Below are positions 7,836-16,495 of a stretch of 64,000 bases of DNA, piece by piece. Position 1 is the first letter of the stretch. Each line of letters begins with the position of its first letter. Both the position numbers and the translations under genes were made by a program. The notes under the pieces are model-generated. The model did no database searches and had not been told where the DNA came from. It saw only the letters and a program-made list of their open reading frames with translations. This DNA is from Rhodococcus sp. 06-462-5 (lineage in GTDB: Bacteria; Actinomycetota; Actinomycetes; Mycobacteriales; Mycobacteriaceae). Location of the stretch: the NCBI RefSeq assembly GCF_002258315.1, contig NZ_NOYD01000018.1, positions 1 to 64,000 on the forward strand, written 5' to 3'.

Positions 7836-9580
7836 CCACCCCCGAACTTCTTCCCATCGCCACCGGTGCTCGCTCCGGTCGGTGGCTGCTCGAACAGCTG
7901 CGGCTACGGAAAGTTCGCACCGCGGTGACGCTGCTGCTCGGCGCGGTTGCCGCGGCCATGTCGCTGGTACCCGTCTACGTGCTGGGTGTTCTGGTCGACC
8001 GTGTCCGCGACGGTGCCGACACGTCGACGATCATCGGTGTCGTCGTCGTGATCTCGGTGGCCGCGGTGATCGGCGGCATCGTCACCGGTTTCAGCGGATA
8101 TCTCATCAGCACTCTCGGTGAGGGCATTCTCGCGTCTCTGCGCGAGGCCGTCGTGCGCCGCGCGCTGCACCTGCCCGTTGCCACGTTGGAGCGAGTGGGC
8201 AAGGGCGACCTGCTCTCCCGGGTGGGCGACGACGTCGCGGTGATGGCCAAGTCCATCGGTGAGGTGATCCCGCAGCTCGTCGGCGCGATCCTGCTCGTGT
8301 GCCTCAGCATGATCACGATGCTCGGCATCGATTGGCGGCTCGGCCTGGCCGGGCTCGTCGCGCTGCCGATGTACGTCCTCGCGCTGCGCTGGTATCTGCC
8401 GCGCTCGGCACCGAAGTACGCAGCCGAACGCGTCGCGATGGGCGAGCGAGCGCAGTCGTTCGTCAGCAGCATGCAGGGCGCGAAAACCGTTCGCGCATAC
8501 GGACTCGAGTCGGCGCACCTGAGCGAGATCGACAGAGCGTCGGCGAAGGCCCGAGACATCGGCGTCGACGTGTTCCGCCTGTTCACCCGATTCGGATCAC
8601 GGAGCAACCGCGCCGAGTGCGTCGGACTGTCGGTGATCCTGCTGGCCGGATTCCTGCTCGTGCGAGGCGATTACGTCACCGTCGGCGAGACGACAGCCGC
8701 GGCGCTGCTGTTCCACCGCCTGTTCAATCCGATCGGCACCCTGCTGTTCACGTTCGACGACATCCAGTCCGCCGGTGCGTCGTTGGCCCGGCTGGTCGGC
8801 GTCATCGACATCCCGGACGAGCGACCGGTGGGCGACGGCTCCGTGCCCGCCGACGCCACCTTGGACGTCACCGATCTGCGGCACGAGTACGAGTCCGGGC
8901 ACGAGGTGCTGCACGGGGTGAACCTGAGGGTCGGTGACGGCGAGACCGTCGCACTCGTCGGATCCACCGGTGCAGGCAAATCCACGATCGCGGCGATCGC
9001 GGCCGGTTCCATGGCGTCGACGGCGGGGACGGTTCGTGTCGGCGGAGCATCACTGGATGCGCTGGGCAGCGACGGGTTACGACGACACGTGGCGATCGTC
9101 AGCCAGGAGGTCCACGTGTTCGCCGGCCGATTGATCGACGACGTGCGGCTCGCCGCCCCGGCTGCCGGTCGCGACGACGTCGAAGCCGCACTGCGCACCG
9201 TCGGAGCCTGGGCATGGGTCGAGGCGCTCTCGGATGGCCTGGACACCGCGGTCGGCGAGGGCGGGCATCAGTTGACCGCGGCCCAGTCGCAGCAATTGGC
9301 CTTGGCGCGACTGGTTCTCGCCGATCCGGCCGTCGCCGTGCTGGACGAGGCCACCGCGGAAGCCGGCAGTTCCGGTGCGCGAGACCTCGAGGCGGCGGCC
9401 GAGGCCGCGACCAGGGGCCGCAGCACGTTGATCGTCGCGCACCGGCTGACCCAGGCTGCTGCCGCCGATCGTGTGGTGGTGTTGGAGCATGGCCGGATTC
9501 TGGAGCAGGGTCCGCACGAGGAGCTGGTCGCCGCCGGTGGACGCTACGCGCAGTTGTGGGAGGCGTGGCAGGGTCGCTGA
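7832..9580 (+). CDS. ABC exporter half-transporter, catalytic partner
   Basis: Second 582-aa half-transporter, overlapping the first by four bases. The membrane domain is followed by an ATPase domain with intact Walker A (GSTGAGKSTIAAI) and Walker B (VAVLDEATAEAG). The ABC signature, however, is LTAAQSQQLALARL instead of LSGGQ. Paired with its neighbour, the heterodimer would have one competent ATP site (this protein's Walker motifs with the other's signature) and one doubly degenerate site. Substrate unknown; a TetR regulator follows downstream. Confidence 0.9.
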   Translation: MTTPELLPIATGARSGRWLLEQLRLRKVRTAVTLLLGAVAAAMSLVPVYVLGVLVDRVRDGADTSTIIGVVVVISVAAVIGGIVTGFSGYLISTLGEGILASLREAVVRRALHLPVATLERVGKGDLLSRVGDDVAVMAKSIGEVIPQLVGAILLVCLSMITMLGIDWRLGLAGLVALPMYVLALRWYLPRSAPKYAAERVAMGERAQSFVSSMQGAKTVRAYGLESAHLSEIDRASAKARDIGVDVFRLFTRFGSRSNRAECVGLSVILLAGFLLVRGDYVTVGETTAAALLFHRLFNPIGTLLFTFDDIQSAGASLARLVGVIDIPDERPVGDGSVPADATLDVTDLRHEYESGHEVLHGVNLRVGDGETVALVGSTGAGKSTIAAIAAGSMASTAGTVRVGGASLDALGSDGLRRHVAIVSQEVHVFAGRLIDDVRLAAPAAGRDDVEAALRTVGAWAWVEALSDGLDTAVGEGGHQLTAAQSQQLALARLVLADPAVAVLDEATAEAGSSGARDLEAAAEAATRGRSTLIVAHRLTQAAAADRVVVLEHGRILEQGPHEELVAAGGRYAQLWEAWQGR

Positions 9581-9596
9581 TTGATGTAGGGATTTG

Positions 9597-9611
9597 CCTA
9601 AAGCTATTAGG
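9597..9611. promoter_or_regulatory. Candidate TetR operator
   Basis: The dyad CCTAAAGCTATTAGG (arms CCTAA and TTAGG) lies about 39 bases upstream of the tetR start, between the ABC genes and the regulator. It is placed where autoregulation would be expected. It is short, and no second copy was found. Confidence 0.35.
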
Positions 9612-9649
9612 TTTGGTTACGGTGTCCTCGAACGAATGAGGAGGCCGGT

Positions 9650-10216
9650 ATGGCACGCGCAGGATTGACCGCGCAGCGCATCGTGGAAGCAGGAGCGGAT
9701 CTGGCCGATGAGGTCGGTTTCGATCGCGTCACCGCCAGTGAGATAGCCAGACGCTTCGACGTCAAGGTGGCGAGCCTGTATTCGCACCTGAAGAGCGCGC
9801 ACGAGTTGAACGTCGGGATCGCGCTGCTGGCGTTGGAGGAACTAGCAGACAGGGTGTCCGAGGCCCTGGCAGGCCGAGCGGGCAAGGACGCGTTGGTAGC
9901 CGTCGCCGATGCGTATCTCGACTATTCGCGCGAACATCCAGGTCGATATGCAGCGACGCAGTTTCCACTCGATCACGAGACCGCTCTTGCGAGTGCGGGA
10001 GTGCGTCACTCGGCGATGATGAAGGCGATTCTCCGCGGGTACGACCTCGGCGAAGAAGATCAGGTACACGCAGTTCGATTGCTCGGCAGTGTCTTTCACG
10101 GCTACGCCAGCCTCGATGCGGCCGGCTCGTTCGCCCACAGTGCTCCCGACTCGCAGCAGTCCTGGGTCCGCATCCTCGACGGAATCGACACACTCTTACA
10201 GCACTGGAGGCAGTGA
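9650..10216 (+). CDS. TetR-family transcriptional regulator (WHG-type C-terminal domain)
   Basis: A 188-aa regulator. The N-terminal helix-turn-helix is TASEIARRFDVKVASLYSHL (about residues 28-47). The C-terminal ligand domain contains LLGSVFHGYASLDAAGSF, resembling the tryptophan/histidine/glycine region of TetR_C_33 proteins. GAGGAGG precedes the ATG at good spacing. It is 1 bp from the following FBP-domain gene, so they are likely co-transcribed. It may regulate the ABC exporter upstream, but that is inference from position only. Confidence 0.88.
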   Translation: MARAGLTAQRIVEAGADLADEVGFDRVTASEIARRFDVKVASLYSHLKSAHELNVGIALLALEELADRVSEALAGRAGKDALVAVADAYLDYSREHPGRYAATQFPLDHETALASAGVRHSAMMKAILRGYDLGEEDQVHAVRLLGSVFHGYASLDAAGSFAHSAPDSQQSWVRILDGIDTLLQHWRQ

Positions 10217-10217
10217 C

Positions 10218-10706
10218 ATGGAACCGATCTCCGAACGCGACATCAGGTCGTCGTTCGTCAACTCGTCCAAGGGTGACGCCGGTCGGCTCTCCCTTCCCGA
10301 GATGTTCGACGCGGTGCCGTGGGACGATCTCGACTTCTTCGGTTGGGTCGATCCCAAGCTCGCCGGGAGGAGCTACATCGTCGTTCCCTCGGGGGACCGC
10401 CTGCGCGGAATCTCGTTGCGCTACAAAGTCGGTGGGCCACGCACAGCACAGATGTGCAGCATCTGCCTCACCACGCACGCCAACGGTGGAGTGTCGTTGA
10501 TGGCCGCCGCGAAAGCCGGAGAATCCGGCAGACGCGGCAACACGGTGGGCACCTACATCTGCTCGGACCTCGCCTGCTCGCTGTATGCACGCAAGAAGAA
10601 GACCCCGGCGCTGGGCCGTCAGTTCAAGGAGGACTTCGACGTCGAGACACGAACCGCAGCAGTCGAAGACAACATCGCCGCGTTTCTCGCTCGGGTTCTC
10701 GATTGA
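10218..10706 (+). CDS. FBP-domain treble-clef zinc-finger protein
   Basis: A 162-aa protein with an FBP (fibronectin-binding-protein C-terminal, EF-G-binding-like) domain. The metal-binding pairs are visible as CSICLTTH (about residues 76-83) and CSDLACSLYARKK (about residues 115-127), matching the family's four-cysteine knuckle. Related domains bind elongation factor G in antibiotic-resistance proteins, though many actinobacterial members are uncharacterised. The ATG at 10218 has GGAGG seven to eight bases upstream. It follows tetR directly and abuts the convergent flavoprotein gene with no space. Confidence 0.85.
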   Translation: MEPISERDIRSSFVNSSKGDAGRLSLPEMFDAVPWDDLDFFGWVDPKLAGRSYIVVPSGDRLRGISLRYKVGGPRTAQMCSICLTTHANGGVSLMAAAKAGESGRRGNTVGTYICSDLACSLYARKKKTPALGRQFKEDFDVETRTAAVEDNIAAFLARVLD

Positions 10707-11474
10707 TCAACTGATGGTGTGTACTCGGATGCCGGCGTCCTCGGGGTCGATGTCGTCCCGCAGCACGAATCGCCTGTCGTAGTCCCCGCCGTTCTGGGTG
10801 CGGTAGGGGATGGCCCGGTCGGTGGGCAGGCTCTTCAGTCGCTGTAGCAGCTCCGATTCTGCTGCAGCGTAATCGGTTTCGGTCATCCGGTCGGCGCTCG
10901 CCACGAGAACGGGCGGCAGTACGGACATCCCGGTGTAGAACAGGATGCCGTGCTGGATCGGATACAGCATCTCGTCAAGATCGCCGTTGATGCCGCGTGG
11001 GGAGACGGTGTGTTCGCTGCCGCCCATGCTGACGACGACCATCGCACGCCTTCCGGCGAGCATGCCGTCGCCGTAGCGCCGCGACCGGCCGTCCGCACGT
11101 TTGATGCCGTAGCCGAACCCCTCGACGAAGACGCGATCCACCCAGCCCTTCATGATCGCGGGCATCGAGAACCACCACAGCGGAAACTGCAGTACGACGG
11201 CATCGGCCCGTAGCAGCTTCTGTTGCTCGGCCACGATGTCCGGGGTCTGGGTGCCGGCCGCGAGTGCCGAGCTCGACGCGGTCGCCACCTTGAATCGCTC
11301 TGCCGGATCGTGGTCGTAGTCTGCCGGCCGGACCACTGGATTCCACTGCATCGCATACAGATCCGATTGTTCGACGGTATGGCCGTCGGACCGGAGTTGT
11401 TCGAGGGCTGCATCGCGCAGGGAACCGTTGAGGGAGCGGGCGTCTGGATGGGCATATACCCACAGGATGTTCAT
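10707..11474 (-). CDS. NAD(P)H-dependent flavodoxin-fold oxidoreductase (quinone-reductase-like)
   Basis: A 255-aa cytosolic FMN/FAD flavoprotein of the NQO1/KefF superfamily. Marks are the N-terminal strand and phosphate loop ILWVYAHPDARSLNGSL, the middle motif FPLWWFSMPAIMKGWVDRVF, and MVVVSMGGSE before the last third. The family carries out two-electron reduction of quinones or azo and nitro compounds. It is divergent from a GlxA-like regulator across a 71-bp gap. The regulator may control it. Confidence 0.88.
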   Translation of the reverse strand: MNILWVYAHPDARSLNGSLRDAALEQLRSDGHTVEQSDLYAMQWNPVVRPADYDHDPAERFKVATASSSALAAGTQTPDIVAEQQKLLRADAVVLQFPLWWFSMPAIMKGWVDRVFVEGFGYGIKRADGRSRRYGDGMLAGRRAMVVVSMGGSEHTVSPRGINGDLDEMLYPIQHGILFYTGMSVLPPVLVASADRMTETDYAAAESELLQRLKSLPTDRAIPYRTQNGGDYDRRFVLRDDIDPEDAGIRVHTIS

Positions 11475-11545
11475 GCACTCGATCCTGGGCTACGCCGCCG
11501 TCCGGAACCAGTGGCATGAAAGACAACATGTGAAAGAATTCGGCC

Positions 11546-12490
11546 ATGACGCATCGCATCGCGGTCTATGTGCGCGACGGCCTTCTCGCCATGGAGTTGG
11601 GCATCGTGCATCGTCTGTTCGGGCAGGCCCGGTCCGATTCCGGCGATCCGCTGTACGAGGTGATCACCTGCACCGACGTGCCCGGTCCGATTCGCACCGA
11701 CTCCGACGTTCGGATACTCGTCGAGCGGGGGCTCGACGCCGTGGCCGATGCCGACACCGTCATCGTGCCGGCGTCCGACGCCGACTACGCGTCCGATGGC
11801 ACTGTCTCCACCTTGTTCGAAGGGTTGTCGACCCAGAGGTTGGCGTCGATCTGTACTGGGTCGTTCGTGCTGGCTGCGGCAGGGCTGCTCGACGGCAAAC
11901 GCGCCACCACCCACTGGAAGTCGGCCGCTTTATTCGCCGAGCTGTATCCGCAGGTGTTGCTCGATCCCAACGTGCTCTACACCGAGGACGGCAATGTACT
12001 GACCGCGGCTGGGGAGGCGTCGGGAATCGACCTGTGCCTGCACATGATTCGGCAGGATTTCGGAGCGGCAGTGGCGAATCGCGTGGCACGCGGGACCGTC
12101 GTTCCACCCCACCGCAACGGTGGTCAGGCGCAATACATCGACACTCCGGTGCCGCGGACGCACAGTACGTCGACGGCGGCCGCGCAGGAATGGGCTCTGC
12201 GCAATCTGAGATCGACCCTGTCCGTGGAGGATCTGGCCCGGCATCAGGCGATGAGTGTGCGGACGTTCTCACGCAGGTTCGTCGCCGAAGTCGGTGTCTC
12301 CCCGGCTCGATGGATCGTGGCGCAGCGCGTGCAACGAGCGCGAGAGTTGCTCGAGAATACGGACCTGACCATCGAACGCATCGCGCACGACACGGGATTC
12401 GGCACGGCAACGTCGCTGCGAAATCAAATTGCTGCGGAGCTGGGTGTCTCGCCGAGCGCGTATCGGGCGACATTCAGAGTGGGCAGTTGA
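11546..12490 (+). CDS. GlxA-family regulator (DJ-1/PfpI plus AraC domains)
   Basis: A 314-aa transcriptional activator type. The first ~165 residues are a DJ-1/PfpI-like sensor with the nucleophile-elbow sequence LASICTGSFVLAAAGLL. The last ~95 residues are an AraC tandem helix-turn-helix (VEDLARHQAMSVRTFSRRFV, then LTIERIAHDTGFGTATSL). Members respond to small metabolites and activate adjacent genes. It is divergent from the quinone-reductase-like gene, so that gene is the simplest candidate target. Confidence 0.9.
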   Translation: MTHRIAVYVRDGLLAMELGIVHRLFGQARSDSGDPLYEVITCTDVPGPIRTDSDVRILVERGLDAVADADTVIVPASDADYASDGTVSTLFEGLSTQRLASICTGSFVLAAAGLLDGKRATTHWKSAALFAELYPQVLLDPNVLYTEDGNVLTAAGEASGIDLCLHMIRQDFGAAVANRVARGTVVPPHRNGGQAQYIDTPVPRTHSTSTAAAQEWALRNLRSTLSVEDLARHQAMSVRTFSRRFVAEVGVSPARWIVAQRVQRARELLENTDLTIERIAHDTGFGTATSLRNQIAAELGVSPSAYRATFRVGS

Positions 12491-12574
12491 CTCGCCTACC
12501 ACACGCCTCCGACAGGTTAGTGTTCACGAATAGCTAAGCAGAGCAGTAGTTTTCGGTTTAACTATGATTGTCAG

Positions 12575-12590
12575 TCGAACGCGCGTTCGA
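12575..12590. promoter_or_regulatory. LexA SOS box upstream of the DUF222-HNH gene
   Basis: The perfect 16-bp palindrome TCGAACGCGCGTTCGA matches the mycobacterial LexA consensus TCGAAC-N4-GTTCGA. It lies 13 bases upstream of the chosen ATG, in the promoter position. Damage induction of the HNH gene is the natural reading, as reported for some REP13E12 family members in mycobacteria. Confidence 0.8.
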
Positions 12591-12603
12591 TACACTTGCT
12601 TCC

Positions 12604-13941
12604 ATGACGACGGAGATCTGGCAACTGAGCGAGAGTGAACTACTCGCCGAATCTGCCGCGGTCTCCCATGAGATTCAGTTGTTGGAGGCCCGGCGGATTG
12701 CCCTTGTCGCCGAGATCGACACCCGCGTCTCACGGGAGAAGCTCGGGTTCCCTGGACCTGCCGGCTGGCTGACCTCCACCACCCTTCTCTCGCCGTCCAA
12801 GGCCACCAAGATCGTCGCCCTCGCCCGCGGACTGAAGAACTTCCCCGACATCGCCGACGCCGTGAACACCGGAGTCATGTCCGTCGACCACGCCGCGTTG
12901 ATCCTCACCTTCGCCGAAACCCCACCGAAGGACCTCCCGGAAGAGGGGCGCGTTATGGCCCGCAAAGCGATGATCGCCGCCGCGACCGGGCCCGAAGCGC
13001 GCACCGGCCGGATCCGGGCAGCGATCACCAAGCTCGAGGACGAGTTCGGCGGCAAGACCCCACCCGCCGAGGACACCGACCGCAACGAATTCTTCGCCTC
13101 CAAGACCTTGAACGGGCGGTTGGTACTCAAGGGAGATTTCGATGCGATCACTGGCGAGAAGCTGCTCACCGCACTCTCGCCGCTGACCGAACCCCGCCCC
13201 GCTGCCGACGGCACCGAGACACCCAAAACCGGAGACGATCGCAGCCCCGCCAAGCGACGAGCCGACGCCTTCGGGCACATCCTCGACCACTACCTTGCCT
13301 CGAGTGATCGACCCATCGAAGGCGGTGAACGCCCGCACCTGAACCTGCACATCAGCCTGCGCGATCTCACCGACCTCCGCGACAGTGCCGACACTGTCGA
13401 TGACATCGCCGACGACGAGAACACCCGCGCTGCAGACGAATCCGATGACGACGGCCGCCCTGCCACGGATCGCGGCGCATACAGGGACCTGTTCGGTGAC
13501 GGCACCACCGTCGGGTGGCTGCCCTGGATGGGACCGCTCTCGCGCAACACCTCCCGCCAACTCGCGTGCGATTGCATTCTCACCGCCATCGTCATGGACG
13601 AGAACGGCTCCCCGATCAACCTCGCCCGCACCGCCCGCACCGTCACCGCCAAACAACGCAAAGCGCTCATCGCCCGCGATCACGGTTGCGCGTTCCCCGG
13701 CTGCGGAAAACCCGCCGCCTGGACCGAAGGACATCACATCTGGCACTGGGGCGACGGCGGACCCACCGACATGAACAACCTGGTTCTGTTGTGCGGATTC
13801 CACCACCGACTCATGCACCACAGTGACTGGGAAGTGTTCATCGGCGTCGACAACCACCCCTGGTTCATCCCACCGGCAACCGTCGACCCCTACCGACAAC
13901 CCCGACCATCCCACGCCCGAGCTGGCCCCCACATCGCTTAA
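12604..13941 (+). CDS. DUF222/13E12-repeat family HNH endonuclease
   Basis: A 445-aa protein of the 13E12 repeat family, numerous in actinobacterial genomes. The N-terminal DUF222 region (about residues 20-330) is followed by a C-terminal HNH nuclease: DHGCAFPGCGKPAAW supplies one cysteine pair, then EGHHIWHWGDGGPTDMNNLV and LCGFHHRLMHH complete the zinc and catalytic histidines. The HNH core looks intact, so the protein may be active. Some relatives sit in mobile REP13E12 elements, but no flanking repeats were seen here. A LexA box precedes it and a strong terminator follows. Confidence 0.9.
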   Translation: MTTEIWQLSESELLAESAAVSHEIQLLEARRIALVAEIDTRVSREKLGFPGPAGWLTSTTLLSPSKATKIVALARGLKNFPDIADAVNTGVMSVDHAALILTFAETPPKDLPEEGRVMARKAMIAAATGPEARTGRIRAAITKLEDEFGGKTPPAEDTDRNEFFASKTLNGRLVLKGDFDAITGEKLLTALSPLTEPRPAADGTETPKTGDDRSPAKRRADAFGHILDHYLASSDRPIEGGERPHLNLHISLRDLTDLRDSADTVDDIADDENTRAADESDDDGRPATDRGAYRDLFGDGTTVGWLPWMGPLSRNTSRQLACDCILTAIVMDENGSPINLARTARTVTAKQRKALIARDHGCAFPGCGKPAAWTEGHHIWHWGDGGPTDMNNLVLLCGFHHRLMHHSDWEVFIGVDNHPWFIPPATVDPYRQPRPSHARAGPHIA

Positions 13942-13956
13942 CCATCGACATACAGA

Positions 13957-13990
13957 CCAGCCCCGCACCGAGAACACGGTGCGGGGCTGG
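13957..13990 (+). terminator. Intrinsic terminator hairpin after the HNH gene
   Basis: Perfect 14-bp arms (CCAGCCCCGCACCG at 13957-13970 and its complement at 13977-13990) enclose the loop AGAACA. It lies between two convergent genes, so it can act in both directions. The U-tract is weak on either strand, as is common for high-GC actinobacteria. Confidence 0.75.
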
Positions 13991-14021
13991 AAGAGGTTGG
14001 CCGTGAGCCTGATTCGAGCTG

Positions 14022-14675
14022 TCAGTCCTTGTTCTTCTCCGCGATGAACAGTTTCTCGATGCGCTCCGCCTCGTCCTTCTTGGCGGCGGCTTCGTCGGAA
14101 CGCTCAGCCGCTTCGGCCAATTCGGCCTCGGACGGCGCTGCGGCCAGCTTCTCCTGCTTGTCGACCTGAGCCTGCTGAGCCTTCTTGCGATCCTCGGCTG
14201 CCTTCGCGGTGGCAGCGGCCTGCTCGTCGGCCTTCTTCTTGTCCGCAGCTGCCTTGCGCTCGGCGTCCTGGGCGGCCTCGCGCTTGCGCTGCTCGGCCTC
14301 CTGGCGGGCGTCACGTGCAGCTTCCTGGGCTGCGGCGTCTGCTGCGCGGCGATCCTTCTCGGCGGTCTCGCGAGCGATCTTCAGTTCGTCGTCGGCCGCG
14401 GCCTTCTTGGCCCGAGCCTCGGCGTCTAGGCGCGCTGCCTCGGCGCGGTTCTCGGTGCTGTCGACGAGAGTCTCGCCGCGGTCGGCGAGGCCCTTGTCTC
14501 CCAGCAGGTTTCCGACGGCGCGGTCCAGCGATCCGAGCGTGTGCTCGTACACCAGGCGCGCGGGTGACTCCGCATTCATCTTCTCGACCACGTTGGTCTC
14601 GATGAGCTGCAACGGAATTCGAGCGATCTTGTACTGAATGCGAAGAATGGTCATCGGTATGGCTAGGACACTCAT
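14022..14675 (-). CDS. Alanine/lysine/glutamate-rich coiled-coil protein
   Basis: A 217-aa protein with a short hydrophobic-amphipathic N-terminal segment (MSVLAIPMTILRIQYKIARI), then a long highly charged Ala/Lys/Glu/Arg helix from about residue 75 to the end. The helix is predicted coiled coil and reads like the repeats often labelled IF2-like. AGGAG precedes the ATG. It lies 29 bp downstream of the CsbD-like gene on the same strand. The pair is probably a stress- or envelope-associated operon; no enzymatic motif is visible. Confidence 0.75.
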   Translation of the reverse strand: MSVLAIPMTILRIQYKIARIPLQLIETNVVEKMNAESPARLVYEHTLGSLDRAVGNLLGDKGLADRGETLVDSTENRAEAARLDAEARAKKAAADDELKIARETAEKDRRAADAAAQEAARDARQEAEQRKREAAQDAERKAAADKKKADEQAAATAKAAEDRKKAQQAQVDKQEKLAAAPSEAELAEAAERSDEAAAKKDEAERIEKLFIAEKNKD

Positions 14676-14704
14676 AAGCGAAACTCCTGTTTTGCGGTAG
14701 TGGT

Positions 14705-15232
14705 TCAGGCCTGGTTGCGGAGCTCTTCGGCCTTCTTGCGATCGGCTTCGGCCTGACGAAGTGCTTCCTGGTGCTTCTGTGCGGCCACCATCTCGTCGGA
14801 GTCCGCTGCGGCCTGCTCGACGCGTCGCTCGTCCGCGGCCTCGATCTGCTCGGCGGTCGCGTCGACCTCCGCAGCAGCGCGCTCCTGCGCCACTGCCTCT
14901 CGCTTCTCCTGTTCGGCGGCGGCCACCTGGGTCTGGCGCACACGGTCAGCGTTGGCCTCGGTGACCGCGGCGTTCTCTTCTGCGGCTTCCCGACGGCTCT
15001 CCGCCGCGGTACGCACGTCGGCCAGTTCCTCGGCGGCCTCGGTGGCCTGCGCCTCGGCGACCCGCTCCGTGGCGTTGGCCTCCTTGCGCTCGCGGGCCTG
15101 TGCGGCCTGCAATTGGCCCTCGGCTGTCAACGAGTCGTTGCCGGTCACCGCACCCGCGACCTCTTTGGCCTTGCCCTTGATTCCGTCGAGCAGTCCCTTG
15201 CGCGCTTCGCCCGCTACGTTCTCGTCAGTCAT
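14705..15232 (-). CDS. CsbD-like domain protein with charged coiled-coil tail
   Basis: A 175-aa protein. The first ~50 residues (KGLLDGIKGKAKEVAGAVTG followed by NDSLTAEGQLQ) match the CsbD-like general-stress domain. The rest is an Ala/Glu-rich coiled coil resembling the downstream protein. The start MTDENVAGEARKG is chosen because the longer upstream frame has no domain sense. CsbD proteins are often under stress sigma-factor control in Gram-positives. Divergent from the hydrolase gene. Confidence 0.82.
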   Translation of the reverse strand: MTDENVAGEARKGLLDGIKGKAKEVAGAVTGNDSLTAEGQLQAAQARERKEANATERVAEAQATEAAEELADVRTAAESRREAAEENAAVTEANADRVRQTQVAAAEQEKREAVAQERAAAEVDATAEQIEAADERRVEQAAADSDEMVAAQKHQEALRQAEADRKKAEELRNQA

Positions 15233-15324
15233 GTAACACCAGGTACCCACTGACTGTTCGAGTAACCCCACGTCGGTATCGGACGATACGATCGCCGACG
15301 AACGAATCAGCAGTAAGGAGACGT

Positions 15325-16134
15325 ATGCCAATCGCCAAGATCAACGGCATCGACATCAACTACCAGGTCAAGGGCAGTGGAGACCTGGTCGTTCTCGTCA
15401 TGGGCACCGGCAGCCCCGGTCGTGTGTGGGAGCTGCATCAGGTGCCCGCTCTCACAGCAGCGGGTTACCGCGTGTGCACATTCGACAATCGCGGCATCGC
15501 TCCGTCGTCGGAGAGCACACACGGCATCACCATGGAGGACATGGTGGCCGACACCGCCGGTTTGATCGAGCTCGTCCGCAACGGCGACGAGAAGGCCTAC
15601 GTCGTCGGAACGTCGATGGGCTCACGCGTCGCGCAGGAGCTTGCACTGAGCAGGCCCGACCTGGTTCGCAAAGCCGTGTTCCTCGCCGGCCACGCGCGAG
15701 TGGACGAGTTCCAGAAGACGCTTGCGCAGGGTGAACGAGCCCTCTACGACAAGCGTGTGGAGCTTCCCGGCACCTATTCGGCAGCAGTGACAGCGGTGAT
15801 GAACCTGTCGCCTGCAACGTTACGTGATTCTCGCGGGGCGCGCGACTGGCTGGACCTGTTCGAGTTCTCCGCCTCCTCGCCGTCCGCCGGAGTGCGCGCT
15901 CAGCTGGGCATGGAGGACGATTTCGATCGAACGGCGGCCTATCGCGGTGTGGCGGTGCCGTGCCTGTCGGTCGGATTCGCCGACGATCGCATGATCCCGC
16001 CGTACTTGGGCAAGGAGCTGGCCGACGCCATCCCCGGCGCCCGGTACGTGGAGATAGCGGACGCCGGGCACTACGGATATCTCGAGCGTCCCGAGGCCGT
16101 CAATGCCGAACTGCTCGGCTTCTTCAAGGCCTGA
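15325..16134 (+). CDS. Alpha/beta-fold hydrolase
   Basis: A 269-aa serine hydrolase of the alpha/beta superfamily. The nucleophile elbow is VVGTSMGSRVAQ (Ser near residue 97), the acid is in FADDRMIPP (near residue 220), and the catalytic His is in DAGHYGYLERP near the C-terminus. The oxyanion region is VMGTGSPGRVW. No transmembrane segment is visible. It lies about 90 bp upstream of mbtH in the same orientation; thioesterase-like hydrolases often accompany peptide synthetase genes, but no such synthetase is seen here. Substrate is unknown. Confidence 0.9.
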   Translation: MPIAKINGIDINYQVKGSGDLVVLVMGTGSPGRVWELHQVPALTAAGYRVCTFDNRGIAPSSESTHGITMEDMVADTAGLIELVRNGDEKAYVVGTSMGSRVAQELALSRPDLVRKAVFLAGHARVDEFQKTLAQGERALYDKRVELPGTYSAAVTAVMNLSPATLRDSRGARDWLDLFEFSASSPSAGVRAQLGMEDDFDRTAAYRGVAVPCLSVGFADDRMIPPYLGKELADAIPGARYVEIADAGHYGYLERPEAVNAELLGFFKA

Positions 16135-16224
16135 CGGCACCACGGCCCGAGCTGCGTTGCTAGGGTCGTGTGGCACCTCACGGTGCAGACTTACCAACCA
16201 AACGTTCGCGACGAGTGAGGCGAG

Positions 16225-16485
16225 ATGAGTACCAACCCGTTCGATGACGAAGACGGACGCTTCTTCGTGCTGGTCAACGACGAAGACCAGCATTCGCTGT
16301 GGCCGACGTTCTCCGAGGTCCCTCAGGGATGGCGTGTCGTCTTCGGTGAAGACACCCGCGCCGCGTGCTTGGAGTACGTCGAGAAGAACTGGACCGACAT
16401 GCGTCCGCGCAGCCTGCGTGAGGCCATGGAGGCCGACGCTGCTGCACGCGCATCCGCTGAGGGAACCCCCAGCACAGAGGCCTGA
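16225..16485 (+). CDS. MbtH-family protein
   Basis: An 86-aa member of the MbtH family, small chaperone-like activators of adenylation domains in non-ribosomal peptide synthetases. Hallmarks are [32 protein letters not shown] and the C-terminal [15 protein letters not shown] short Ala/Ser/Glu tail extends beyond the usual domain. The spacing-appropriate GAGGCGAG precedes the ATG. No peptide synthetase is nearby, so it probably serves a distant assembly line in trans. Confidence 0.93.
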   Translation: MSTNPFDDEDGRFFVLVNDEDQHSLWPTFSEVPQGWRVVFGEDTRAACLEYVEKNWTDMRPRSLREAMEADAAARASAEGTPSTEA

Positions 16486-16495
16486 GTTCCGCCTT

